Virus record (IMG/VR): IMGVR_UViG_3300036832_000730
Coordinates: 1 to 36,987 of that record
DNA length: 36,987 bases
Origin: a virus
Direction: 5' to 3' (one strand)
A model generated the notes under the pieces. The model had not been told where the DNA came from. It did not search any database and saw nothing but the letters and a program-made list of their open reading frames with translations. The position numbers were made by a program, and so were the translations under genes. Every line of letters starts with the position of its first letter. Position 1 is the stretch's first letter. Below are positions 6,579 to 13,045 of this stretch, piece by piece.

Positions 6579-6656
6579 CTAAGCCACCACGGTTCCCAAC
6601 CGCGGTCGCACCGTCAGATTGTCGCCATTGCGTTGAACAGCGCCCGGAAGGATCAC
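6579..6656 (-). CDS. Possible micro-ORF, 25 aa
   Basis: Immediately after the regulator stop (TAGCGTG) a GTG opens a 25-codon frame, 'VILPGAVQRNGDNLTVRPRL' then 'GTVVA'. It has no ribosome-binding site and would rely on stop-start coupling. It is recorded because the sequence looks protein-like and the 184-nt gap 6474-6657 holds nothing else. Confidence 0.25.
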   Translation of the reverse strand: MILPGAVQRNGDNLTVRPRLGTVVA

Positions 6657-6657
6657 G

Positions 6658-6969
6658 CTAAGCGTCGGGCAGGACGTGCTTCCGGATATCCTCGACGGCG
6701 TAGCCGGTGAGTTTGGCCAGCTTTTGCGCCTGCTTCTTGTTCGGCCGGGTCACGCCCTGGAGCCAGTAATAGAAGGTTTGCCGCGACACCCCCACCGCCT
6801 TGGCCTTGGCCGCCACCGGCTCACCCGGCAGCACCCGCTCCAGCACCACCGGCATCGGCACCACCGTCAGCAGCCGCTGCACCTTCTCGATTGCCCTGGA
6901 CACACTTTCATCGGGGCTCAGTTTGCCCAGCTTCTTGGCCACCCGCAACGCTTCTCTTGTAGCTGTCAT
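6658..6969 (-). CDS. Cro/cI-type helix-turn-helix regulator, 103 aa
   Basis: Start taken at ATG 6969 (MTATREALRVAKKLGKLSPD); an ATG at 6993 is possible but sits in the -35 region of the divergent promoter. The C-terminal half reads 'AAKAKAVGVSRQTFYYWLQG' then 'VTRPNKKQAQKLAKLTG', a clear HTH with recognition helix SRQTFYYW. The N-terminal 50 residues are helical. It is divergent from the early operon at 7036, with the promoter between them, so it probably represses or switches that operon. TGTCCA/TGGACA half-sites flank the intergenic region. Confidence 0.7.
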   Translation of the reverse strand: MTATREALRVAKKLGKLSPDESVSRAIEKVQRLLTVVPMPVVLERVLPGEPVAAKAKAVGVSRQTFYYWLQGVTRPNKKQAQKLAKLTGYAVEDIRKHVLPDA

Positions 6970-6970
6970 T

Positions 6971-7028
6971 TGTCCAATCCTGGGTCTTGACATACTTGGG
7001 GTAAAACATATTACTGGACAGGTAGGAG
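6971..7028 (+). promoter_or_regulatory. Early-operon promoter with flanking half-sites and ribosome-binding site
   Basis: TTGACA at 6987-6992, 16-nt spacer, TATTAC at 7009-7014, predicted start near 7021. AGGAG (7024-7028) then serves the ATG at 7036. TGTCCA (6971-6976) and TGGACA (7015-7020) bracket the promoter as an inverted pair. The same half-sites form a tight palindrome at 33643-33664. Confidence 0.6.
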
Positions 7029-7035
7029 AGCAAGC

Positions 7036-7242
7036 ATGATTACTCAATTCAGCGTCGGCTGCAGCCGAACCATCAACTTGGGCAATTTCGAGAGCCTACG
7101 GGTCGAGGCGACAATCACCGTCGACTGCCCCGAGGACGCCGATCTCACCACCATGAAGGCGTCCGCCCAGCAACAACTCCGGCAGCTCCTGGAGGAGACC
7201 TACCGGGTGCAGTACGAAGAGCGCAAGAAGAAGAGCGCATGA
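7036..7242 (+). CDS. Conserved-looking small early protein, 68 aa
   Basis: First gene of the early operon, with AGGAG at good spacing. It begins MITQFSVGCSRTINLGNFES and continues 'LRVEATITVDCPEDADLTTM', a beta-rich front followed by a charged C-terminal helix 'QQQLRQLLEETYRVQYEERKKK'. I recall similar 'RTINLGNFES..VEA' proteins near recombination genes of other phages, with no known function. The stop overlaps the next start (ATGA). Confidence 0.7.
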   Translation: MITQFSVGCSRTINLGNFESLRVEATITVDCPEDADLTTMKASAQQQLRQLLEETYRVQYEERKKKSA

Positions 7243-7430
7243 GGCCCGGATCAGCAAACCGAAAAGCGATCCTGTTTGGCGTCTTCGTCACACAGCATAC
7301 GCGGACGGCAATGGAGCTGGCTAACAACCAACTCAAGTCACCATGCAAATCAAGCACGGTACGCGCTTGGTTCAATCGGTGGCGCAAACTGCCGTGGCAG
7401 AGCATCATGTCACGGTTCGGTAAATTCTAA
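7239..7430 (+). CDS. Hypothetical basic protein, possible HTH, 63 aa
   Basis: ATG 7239 overlaps the previous stop. The 63 residues are basic, with 'RTAMELANNQLKSPCKSSTV' followed by 'RAWFNRWRKLPWQ', a helix-turn-helix-like order. Evidence is limited to the overlap, its place between two convincing genes and this pattern. Codon use is less GC-rich at third positions than its neighbours, so it could be a recent arrival or weakly coding. Confidence 0.45.
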   Translation: MRPGSANRKAILFGVFVTQHTRTAMELANNQLKSPCKSSTVRAWFNRWRKLPWQSIMSRFGKF

Positions 7431-7454
7431 CCATCAACCAAGGAACCATGAACC

Positions 7455-8108
7455 ATGACAACCAGCAATCCTGACAACCTGCCGATGAAGGACGACGAGA
7501 CCCGCAATCTGATGGATGGAGCTGAAGGCGACGCGGGGTTCCAGAAAATGCTCAAGTTCAAAAAAGGTCTGTACTACTGCGACGGCGAGGAGATCGACTT
7601 GGGCACCAGAATGATTGCCCATGTCGTCGGCTACACCAAGACTTGGGTGCATTTCGAGGATCAAAAAGTCATCGAACGCAAAGTCTACCGTGTCGCCAGA
7701 GGTGAGAAACCGCCAGACCGCCACGAACTTCCAGACAAAGACGAAAACAAGTGGCCGATTGGCATCAACAAGCTGCCGGCGGACCCGTGGGTACTGCAGT
7801 CGCTACTGCCTATGGAGGACCCTAAGAGCGGCGAAGTGCGCATCTTCATTGCCTCCTCGTTCGGCGGTAAGCGCGCAGTGGGTGATCTGGTCACCGCCTA
7901 TGCCCGCCGCCGCGTCAAAAACAAAAACTCCGGCCAGCCCATCATCACTCTGCAGATGCGCATGATGCCGACCAAAAACTTCGGCGATGTGCCGGCCCCG
8001 CATTTCGAGATCGTCGGCTGGGCCGACGAGGGCGTCGAGCGCGAAATCCGCACCGTTTCCGAAGAGGTGATGAAGAAGCAAGAGTTCGACGACGAAATTC
8101 CCTTCTAG
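7455..8108 (+). CDS. Single-stranded DNA-binding protein candidate with SSB C-terminal tip
   Basis: 217 residues, start MTTSNPDNLPMKDDETRNLM. A central region rich in aromatic and basic residues ('KGLYYCDGEEIDLGTRMIAH', 'KTWVHFEDQKVIERKVYRVA', 'ITLQMRMMPTKNFG') suits an OB-fold-like DNA-binding core. The last eight residues, EFDDEIPF, match the acidic SSB tip (DDDIPF-like) that recruits host repair and replication enzymes. Lying in the same operon as a YqaJ exonuclease, it probably coats DNA during replication and recombination. The core does not obviously match bacterial SSB by eye, so this may be a separate SSB family. An annealase is the alternative. Confidence 0.65.
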   Translation: MTTSNPDNLPMKDDETRNLMDGAEGDAGFQKMLKFKKGLYYCDGEEIDLGTRMIAHVVGYTKTWVHFEDQKVIERKVYRVARGEKPPDRHELPDKDENKWPIGINKLPADPWVLQSLLPMEDPKSGEVRIFIASSFGGKRAVGDLVTAYARRRVKNKNSGQPIITLQMRMMPTKNFGDVPAPHFEIVGWADEGVEREIRTVSEEVMKKQEFDDEIPF

Positions 8109-8136
8109 TAAGAGCGACTACAAAGGAGAGCAAAAA

Positions 8137-8469
8137 ATGAAAGCACTGATCTTTTTGTTGATGTCGACGGCGGCCCTTGCCGCCCAGGACCAGCCACCGC
8201 CTTCCGCACCGGAGCCGCCCAAACTCAGCGCCGCGCGCTCGTCATCCCAGCCATGGCAACACGAGCATTGGGATCAAGTCTTTGATAACTCGCCGATCGC
8301 CGACACGGTGTCGCCCCTCTTCGACAGGGCTCGTAAACGCGCACAATGGCTGAAGTGGTCCCGCGCCGGCCAGCAATGTTTCCAAATGCCAAACGGCAGT
8401 TGGCGTTGTCAGTGGGTTGATGACCGTGGTCCTTGTGATCGCGATCCAACCCATCCGAGTTGTCGTTGA
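8137..8469 (+). CDS. Exported four-cysteine protein, 110 aa
   Basis: Strong ribosome-binding site AAAGGAGAGC. The N-terminus MKALIFLLMSTAALAAQDQP is a standard Sec signal with an AxA cleavage site near residue 16. The mature part has a Pro-rich start and ends with four Cys in about 40 residues ('QQCFQ', 'WRCQW', 'GPCDR', 'PSCR'), which could form two disulfides in the periplasm. An exported protein inside an early DNA-metabolism operon suggests superinfection exclusion or envelope modification, by inference only. Confidence 0.65.
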   Translation: MKALIFLLMSTAALAAQDQPPPSAPEPPKLSAARSSSQPWQHEHWDQVFDNSPIADTVSPLFDRARKRAQWLKWSRAGQQCFQMPNGSWRCQWVDDRGPCDRDPTHPSCR

Positions 8470-8480
8470 AGTGAGGCCCT

Positions 8481-8834
8481 ATGTTCAAAATCGAAGACGT
8501 GTATGTGGAAGACAAAAAGCTGGCTGACGTGTTGCGGGCGTTGGCCGGGCTGGTGCGCGGTGCACCACGCCCGGTGCCGGTGCTCAATGCCGAACCGGCG
8601 AACAGCAAAATCAAAGCCAACAGCGGCGGCAATCTGATCGAGGTCTTTGCCGATTGGATGCACAAAACGAACATTCAGGAGTTCGGCTCGAAGGACGTTC
8701 AAGACTGGCTGGTCAGGCACGGCCGCTCGAAACTCAGTGCCAACTACATCTGCAAGAACTTGAAGAAAGCCGGCCTCGTCAAACACACCGGCAAGGGCCA
8801 CGCCAGCCGCTACACCGTCAAGGCCCAATCATGA
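8481..8834 (+). CDS. Winged-helix-like DNA-binding protein, 117 aa
   Basis: GAGG four nt before ATG 8481. The first 40 residues ('YVEDKKLADVLRALAGL') form a helical segment. The C-terminal 70 ('NLIEVFADWMHKTNIQEFGS', 'VQDWLVRHGRSKLSANYICK', 'LKKAGLVKHTGKGHASRYTV') show the helix, recognition helix and wing of a winged-helix domain. Stop overlaps the next start (ATGA). Possibly a transcriptional regulator of the early-to-late change; target unknown. Confidence 0.6.
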   Translation: MFKIEDVYVEDKKLADVLRALAGLVRGAPRPVPVLNAEPANSKIKANSGGNLIEVFADWMHKTNIQEFGSKDVQDWLVRHGRSKLSANYICKNLKKAGLVKHTGKGHASRYTVKAQS

Positions 8835-9109
8835 GCAAGAAAAAATCCAATGGCCGAATGCCGCTGTACCAGTCGTATTTGTTCCGCGACAAGGACCCAG
8901 CGATTGACGCGCTGCGCACCGTGGTCGAGGATTACTTCGGCAAGCGGGTCAATACGCACGATCTGAAAACAATCAACGAGAGCGGCGGCCCGACCCAAGG
9001 CTGCATGGCGGCGTGGTTTTTCGGCAAGACCAAACGGCCGCAGAACGCTACCTTGGAAGCCGCCGGCCGCGCGCTCGGCTATCATCGCACCTGGAGCAAA
9101 ATGAAATGA
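8831..9109 (+). CDS. HTH-containing small protein, 92 aa
   Basis: ATG 8831 overlaps the previous stop and has AAGG upstream. After MSKKKSNGRMPLYQSYLFRD the segment 'AIDALRTVVEDYFG', 'NTHDLKTINESGGPTQGCMA' and 'TLEAAGRALGYHRTW' reads like an XRE-type five-helix HTH. It is one of three putative DNA-binding proteins in this operon. The stop overlaps the next gene by 4 nt. Confidence 0.55.
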   Translation: MSKKKSNGRMPLYQSYLFRDKDPAIDALRTVVEDYFGKRVNTHDLKTINESGGPTQGCMAAWFFGKTKRPQNATLEAAGRALGYHRTWSKMK

Positions 9110-9324
9110 GCCTGCATGAGAGCACATTCCTTTATCTGAAGCCGACCGAGCAACAAACGCGGACCATGGACGATGTGCGGCAGCGCTTCGATGTCATCGC
9201 CCAAGCATTGCAGGCTGCGCTGCCGGACGGTCCTGACAAGACCTATGTGCTGCGGCTCATTCGCACCGCTGCAATGTGGTCGAACGTAGCGATCACCCGG
9301 CATCAGGACGGAGCGCCGCGGTGA
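9106..9324 (+). CDS. Acb2/Tad1-like hairpin protein (candidate anti-CBASS / anti-Thoeris sponge)
   Basis: 72 residues, ATG 9106 overlapping the previous stop. The layout is 'LKPTEQQTRTMDDVRQRFDV', an Ala-rich helix, 'LPDGPDKTYVLRLIRTAAMW' and 'SNVAITR'. The order 'PDG..K...L..L..AAMW.N.AI.R' is the mark of the small helical-hairpin proteins grouped as Acb2/Tad1, which bind cyclic nucleotide or gcADPR signals and so block CBASS or Thoeris defence. Length and position in an early operon fit. This is a motif match from memory. A structural relative with another ligand is possible. GTGA junction with the next gene. Confidence 0.65.
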   Translation: MSLHESTFLYLKPTEQQTRTMDDVRQRFDVIAQALQAALPDGPDKTYVLRLIRTAAMWSNVAITRHQDGAPR

Positions 9325-9494
9325 ATGTGCTGCTGTTTCTGCCGGCGGCGGCCTTGGCCAACATTTACGCCCAGGACGCTGTCCCCGCCATTGATTGCTA
9401 CGACACCCCGCAAGGAGTGATTTGTTTCGAGCACGACCAACCGCCGAACGATCTCGAACATCCCAACCCAGACAACCCAGAAAACGACAAGTAA
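9321..9494 (+). CDS. Small exported protein, 57 aa
   Basis: GTG 9321 overlaps the previous stop (GTGA), with GGAG seven nt upstream. VNVLLFLPAAALANIYAQDA looks like a short signal sequence with possible cleavage after 'ANIYA'. The rest has two Cys ('IDCYDTPQGVICFEH') and an acidic, Pro/Asn-rich tail. Second exported cysteine protein of this operon (see 8137-8469). Confidence 0.5.
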   Translation: MNVLLFLPAAALANIYAQDAVPAIDCYDTPQGVICFEHDQPPNDLEHPNPDNPENDK

Positions 9495-9671
9495 ATGGCC
9501 CACCAAGTGCCGACGGCAGCCAAGTTGAAAGTCATCGAGCGCGAGATCGCGCTGCGCAAGAGCGTCTATCCGCGCCGCGTCCGCCGTCAGGAAATGACCC
9601 AGCAGGAAGCCGACTATCAGATCGAGGTGATGGAGGCGATCCTCGACGACTACCAACACATAGCGAGGTAA
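9495..9671 (+). CDS. Small conserved-looking phage protein, 58 aa
   Basis: ATG 9495 lies directly after the previous stop (TAAATG). The frame reads MAHQVPTAAKLKVIEREIAL, then 'RKSVYPRRVRRQEMTQQEAD' and 'IEVMEAILDDY'. This 'KLKVIEREI.LR..VYP..V..G.MT..EAD..I..M..I' pattern is one I remember from many phage early regions. It is a helical hairpin with unknown function. Confidence 0.65.
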   Translation: MAHQVPTAAKLKVIEREIALRKSVYPRRVRRQEMTQQEADYQIEVMEAILDDYQHIAR

Positions 9672-9688
9672 CATGAGAGCAAAACAGA

Positions 9689-9931
9689 ATGAGCGACGAT
9701 AAGGTTTACGACCGCACCCGTAGCGAGCACCTGGAGTGGTGCAAGAACCGCGCCTATCGCTACTGGCGCGAGGGCAATCTGGCCGACGCGGTGGTGTCGA
9801 TGATGTCGGACCTGAACAAGCACGAAGCCACCCGCAGCCAATCCGCGCCTTATCTGATGGTGCTTGGCGGCATGTACGCAACCGATCATGATCGTGAGGC
9901 GGTACGCAGATGGATCGAGGGCTTCCGATGA
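9689..9931 (+). CDS. Conserved-looking phage protein, 80 aa
   Basis: 80 residues starting MSDDKVYDRTRSEHLEWCKN, then 'RAYRYWREGNLADAVVSMMS', 'DLNKHEATRSQ' and the end 'REAVRRWIEGFR'. The pattern 'HLEWCK.RA..Y...G....A..SM.SDL.KH' is familiar from small phage proteins near exonuclease genes; function unknown. An AGAGC-containing leader resembles the recurrent ribosome-binding motif of this phage but is weak. ATGA junction with the next gene. Confidence 0.65.
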   Translation: MSDDKVYDRTRSEHLEWCKNRAYRYWREGNLADAVVSMMSDLNKHEATRSQSAPYLMVLGGMYATDHDREAVRRWIEGFR

Positions 9932-10101
9932 CCGCCGACGACATCGTCTATGCGCGGCTCGCCCGCGATCTCGCCGACACGCTGCGGGCCTATGCGCGTG
10001 AGCGGCGTGATGATCTGAAAAAAGAAATCGCCCGGCTGCAGACCGAGCTATGCGCCACCCGCCGGCTGGAGCTGGAGGCCGATGAAAATCCACCTGTGTG
10101 A
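9928..10101 (+). CDS. Coiled-coil small protein, 57 aa
   Basis: ATG 9928 overlaps the previous stop; GAGG lies seven nt upstream. MTADDIVYARLARDLADTLR then 'AYARERRDDLKKEIARLQTE' form a nearly continuous amphipathic helix with heptad-like Leu spacing. It overlaps the exonuclease start by 20 nt, so the two may be translationally coupled and could act together. No direct evidence for this. Confidence 0.55.
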   Translation: MTADDIVYARLARDLADTLRAYARERRDDLKKEIARLQTELCATRRLELEADENPPV

Positions 10102-10795
10102 GCAGCGCTCCGACGCGTGGTACCGGCTGCGGATGGGCATCCCGACTGCCAGCCAGTTTCACAACGTCCTCACCCCGCTGGGCGCGCCCACCAAGGGCGA
10201 CCGCCGCGCCAAGTACAAATTCCGCCTGATTGCCGAGCGGCTGCTGAAACAATCCATGGACGACCGCTTCGAGAACTACTGGACCCGGCGCGGCAAAGAG
10301 TTGGAGGACGCCGCCCGTGACGCTTTTGTGGGTCAATCTCCGGGTTGTACGGGCATCGAGACAGTCGGCTTTATCACCACCGACGACGGCAAGATCGGTG
10401 CGTCGCCTGACGGTTTCCTGCGGGATATCACCGGCCGCCGCAGCAAGGAGGGTCTGGAGATCAAATGCCCGTCGCCCTGGGTGCAGGTCGAATATCTGCT
10501 TGAAGGACTGGAGAGCAATTACAAGCCGCAGGTTCAAGGCCACATGCTGGTCGGCGGCTTCGAGACCATGCACCTGTGGTGCTGGCATCCGGCGATGCCG
10601 CCGGTCCATGTCCAGACCGAGCGCGACGACGACTACATCAAGAAACTGGCGCGCGCGCTGTTCGACTTCTGCAACGAGCTGGACGCCGAGACCGACCGGG
10701 CGCAGCGCAAAGGGCCGTACAAGCTGGCGGAACTTTTGCGGCTGTCGGCCGAAATGCACGAGGACATACCAGGGACATTTCCCTGGTTTAGCTAG
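10082..10795 (+). CDS. YqaJ-type (lambda-exonuclease-like) viral recombinase nuclease
   Basis: 237 residues. The N-terminal 'EQRSDAWYRLRMGIPTASQF' is the family's W...R...G..(T/S)AS entry motif. The active site is complete: E75 in 'RGKELED', D110 in 'GKIGASPDG', E126 and K128 in 'LEIKCPSP', and 'YKPQVQGHM' (147-155). Such enzymes resect double-stranded DNA for single-strand annealing recombination, usually with an annealase or SSB; the SSB-like gene at 7455 is the obvious partner. Codon use is strongly GC3, as in the virion genes. Confidence 0.9.
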   Translation: MKIHLCEQRSDAWYRLRMGIPTASQFHNVLTPLGAPTKGDRRAKYKFRLIAERLLKQSMDDRFENYWTRRGKELEDAARDAFVGQSPGCTGIETVGFITTDDGKIGASPDGFLRDITGRRSKEGLEIKCPSPWVQVEYLLEGLESNYKPQVQGHMLVGGFETMHLWCWHPAMPPVHVQTERDDDYIKKLARALFDFCNELDAETDRAQRKGPYKLAELLRLSAEMHEDIPGTFPWFS

Positions 10796-10812
10796 GGAAA
10801 AGGAGAGCGCCC

Positions 10813-10929
10813 ATGTCGCGGATGGCGCTCATGACGATTTGCATCGTCGTAGCTATTCTGTCTGCCATGGCCGGCTGCACCATCGGTGTCCTGACGATGG
10901 CCATGCTGGCTATGGCCAAGGACAATTGA
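10813..10929 (+). CDS. Single-span membrane peptide / possible lipoprotein, 38 aa
   Basis: AGGAGAG precedes ATG 10813. MSRMALMTICIVVAILSAMA then 'GCTIGVLTMAMLAMAKDN'. The segment L-S-A-M-A-G-C resembles a lipobox, so it may be a tiny lipoprotein; otherwise it spans the membrane. The very good ribosome-binding site makes translation likely. Confidence 0.5.
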   Translation: MSRMALMTICIVVAILSAMAGCTIGVLTMAMLAMAKDN

Positions 10930-10941
10930 CGGAGGGGGCGG

Positions 10942-11253
10942 ATGGCCCGGTATTGTGCGGCCTGTGGAGGTGATCTTCCGGTCGGGCTCAGGACCGATGC
11001 TGTCTGCTGCTCAGCTTCCTGCCGGAAGCGGCTGGAAAGAATGAGGATCAAGGGCGTTACTAAGCGTGACAGCTATGGATACATGGGTGTCACGGATAAT
11101 CCGAAGGCTTCCCCCACTCCGCCCCCGCCCCGCGCAGCGCAAAGCGCACCCGACGCCAAGTACCCAATCCCGGATGACCTGAGCATTCCCTCGTGGCTGC
11201 GCCGGGACCCAGGAGCGCCGCACTGGAAACTTATCGACGAGGGAGCCCTATGA
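10942..11253 (+). CDS. Zinc-finger protein with Pro-rich tail, 103 aa
   Basis: GGAGG precedes ATG 10942. Residues 5-27 hold 'CAACGGDLPVGLRTDAVCCS' and 'ASCRKRLERM', a C-x2-C...C-x4-C knuckle of a DNA- or RNA-binding type. A Pro/Ala-rich linker ('SPTPPPPRAAQ') leads to 'PIPDDLSIPSWLRRDPGAP'. The C-terminus overlaps the next gene by 4 nt (ATGA). Function unknown. Confidence 0.6.
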   Translation: MARYCAACGGDLPVGLRTDAVCCSASCRKRLERMRIKGVTKRDSYGYMGVTDNPKASPTPPPPRAAQSAPDAKYPIPDDLSIPSWLRRDPGAPHWKLIDEGAL

Positions 11254-11717
11254 TCCGGGTCATCGTCACCGCCCCGCCCTCGAACACCGGGTTCATGCCC
11301 TACCGGATCGAGAGCTGGGCGCGCGGCCGGCCACAATTCGTCGGGGTTTCGGCAGCGCCGCTGTACGACGCCTGCCGGCAGCTCAAGCAGGCCGGACTGA
11401 TGGACGACACCGTGGTGGCGCTCTATGAACCGGGCGAGGAGCAGTGGAGTTTTCGCACCACAGTCGGGTACGGAGCTCGACACAGGATGGCCGCCATGCC
11501 CTATCGTGAGTTCCCTGGAGGTCCGCTGAAGTATCGGCCCGACGAAGCGCCTAACGACGCGCCGCCAGCCAAATCAGCGGCACCACCACCACCCCCGCAT
11601 ACACCGCGAGAGCCGCCAGCCGGTACGGATCGGGATCACGCAGAACCAAAAAAGCCACACCAATCGCACCACCGACCGAGACCAAAAGGGTCAGGCGCAC
11701 GGCGAGGATCGCGGTAG
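11250..11717 (+). CDS. Hypothetical early protein, 155 aa, with low-complexity tail overlapping an antisense gene
   Basis: ATG 11250 overlaps the previous stop, with GAGGGAG upstream. The first about 95 residues (MIRVIVTAPPSNTGFMPYRI, 'RPQFVGVSAAPLYDACRQLK', 'VVALYEPGEEQWSFRTTVGY') form a plausible alpha/beta domain that I remember from other phage early regions. The last 55 residues are Pro/His/Arg-rich and lie antisense to the membrane protein at 11551-11817 (167-nt tail-to-tail overlap). The true stop may have been lost. Confidence 0.6.
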   Translation: MIRVIVTAPPSNTGFMPYRIESWARGRPQFVGVSAAPLYDACRQLKQAGLMDDTVVALYEPGEEQWSFRTTVGYGARHRMAAMPYREFPGGPLKYRPDEAPNDAPPAKSAAPPPPPHTPREPPAGTDRDHAEPKKPHQSHHRPRPKGSGARRGSR

Positions 11718-11817
11718 CGAGGTTGAGCGCGCCGAGCACGCCGGCCTTCCAGGCCGAGCGGTGAATGTATTCCTGCTGCAGATCAGGCGGCGTCGCCGCC
11801 GTCTCCGTCGTCGTCAT
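11551..11817 (-). CDS. Multi-span membrane protein (holin candidate), 88 aa
   Basis: ATG 11817 (MTTTETAATPPDLQQEYIHR). After a polar 25 residues come 'AGVLGALNLATAILAVRLTL', 'VSVGGAIGVAFLVL' and 'RLAALAVYAGVVVVPLIWLA', two or three membrane spans, ending in basic 'ARR'. This arrangement is familiar to me from phage genomes next to virion genes. It overlaps the gene at 11783 by 35 nt on the same strand and is the last gene of the late operon here. Size and topology make it the best holin candidate, but that is inference. Confidence 0.65.
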   Translation of the reverse strand: MTTTETAATPPDLQQEYIHRSAWKAGVLGALNLATAILAVRLTLLVSVGGAIGVAFLVLRDPDPYRLAALAVYAGVVVVPLIWLAARR

Positions 11818-12121
11818 TGAGCCAATCTGGGGTTGGCTCAGCCCCTCCTGGCTGGACGGCGGCAAGTCGGCGACCCTTCTTTCGCCCACCAGCATCATTC
11901 TTGAAGGCGGTCTGGTATTTGCGGACGGCGGTTCCTGCTGCAGGCTCATCGAGCTTTTCCTTCCGCAAATTGACGAACACGTACTGGATGCGGGCAATCG
12001 CCATCAGCGCCTGGAAGCGGTCCTTGATGGTGACGTGCTCACCCTCCTCAAGCTGATCCAGCAGCCGGGCGACCTGCCGCATCAGCCTTTGGTTGATATT
12101 ATGCGGGTCCAGATTGGCCAT
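11783..12121 (-). CDS. Hypothetical late protein, 112 aa
   Basis: AAGGAGA sets ATG 12121. MANLDPHNINQRLMRQVARL then 'EGEHVTIKDRFQALMAIARI' and 'VFVNLRKEKLDEPA' form a helical N-terminal half. A basic stretch ('NDAGGRKKGRRLAA') and an acidic end ('DWLNDDDGDGGDAA') follow. The gene sits between internal-virion-like genes and the membrane protein. It could be a small assembly protein or a late regulator; I cannot tell which. Confidence 0.6.
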   Translation of the reverse strand: MANLDPHNINQRLMRQVARLLDQLEEGEHVTIKDRFQALMAIARIQYVFVNLRKEKLDEPAAGTAVRKYQTAFKNDAGGRKKGRRLAAVQPGGAEPTPDWLNDDDGDGGDAA

Positions 12122-12130
12122 CTGATCTCC

Positions 12131-13045
12131 TTACTGCCGCTCGACCGCGCCTTCCGCGCTGCCGGCTGCGCCACCGACGGCAGTCGGCAGGGCGCGTTGC
12201 AGTGCGCCGCCACCCTTCATCGCGGCCGCCCTGCCCATTCTGTCGAGCCCTCTACCGACCGGGGAATGGTAGAACACCATCAGTTCGGGAATGCCAATCT
12301 TCCATAGCCAGTCCATCGGTACGCCCATAAAGTGCGCGAGACCCTCGACGCCGGCAAAGGCCGCGCCGCGTGCCGCTTGGCCAGCCGTGAATTGGCCGGC
12401 GCGGGTTTGTGCCAGCGCACCCAGCCCTGGACTGAGCCCGGCGGTTATCGCGCCACTCACTGCGCCAGCGCCAGGGTTTTCCGGGTCGGTGGCCGCGCCG
12501 CCGGCCGCACCCCTGGCGGGAACACTGACGGCTGCTCCGGCGCGCGATGGCGCAGCTCTCACAAAGCCCTGCCCGGCAGCGAACTTTCCAGGGAGCTGCG
12601 CCGGCCCCGCCAGGAGCTGCGCGCCGGTGCCACCAACATAGCCGGCGGTTTCTGCCCAGCTCCGTGACGGCTCGGCGGCAAACGTCTCCATGCGCTTGAC
12701 CCCCGGCACACGCTCGGCCATTGCGCCCAGGCTTTGCCGCGCCGCCGGATCAAATAGCCCGATGCCGGCATTGATGGCGCGCGGCACGCCGGTCGCTGCC
12801 CCGGCCAGGGATTTGGCGACACCGCGGCCGCCTTCGATCTCGCCTTGATTGAGCGGGTCGCGCGCGCCGACAAAGTCGTGGAGCGCTTCGATGCCGCGCG
12901 TGAGCGGCGTTTGCTCTGGTCGTGGCGCGGGCGCGGCTGGGGCAGCACCGCTCTCGATTTTTCCTGTGGGGGTTTTTGGTAGTGCGCTCTTCGGCGGGCC
13001 TTGATCGCCGTACAGCAGTTTGTCGAACTCTGGATCGCGCGGCAT
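12131..13045 (-). CDS. Ala/Gly-rich internal virion-type protein, 304 aa
   Basis: GGAG precedes ATG 13045. The charged N-terminus (MPRDPEFDKLLYGDQGPPKS) is followed by long Ala/Gly-rich amphipathic stretches ('AVSGAITAGLSPGLGALAQT', 'GGAAGSAEGA'), typical of proteins ejected with DNA that insert into the host envelope. TGATG overlap with the gene upstream. Location after two other large late proteins supports an internal-virion or ejection role; no catalytic motif was seen. Confidence 0.55.
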   Translation of the reverse strand: MPRDPEFDKLLYGDQGPPKSALPKTPTGKIESGAAPAAPAPRPEQTPLTRGIEALHDFVGARDPLNQGEIEGGRGVAKSLAGAATGVPRAINAGIGLFDPAARQSLGAMAERVPGVKRMETFAAEPSRSWAETAGYVGGTGAQLLAGPAQLPGKFAAGQGFVRAAPSRAGAAVSVPARGAAGGAATDPENPGAGAVSGAITAGLSPGLGALAQTRAGQFTAGQAARGAAFAGVEGLAHFMGVPMDWLWKIGIPELMVFYHSPVGRGLDRMGRAAAMKGGGALQRALPTAVGGAAGSAEGAVERQ

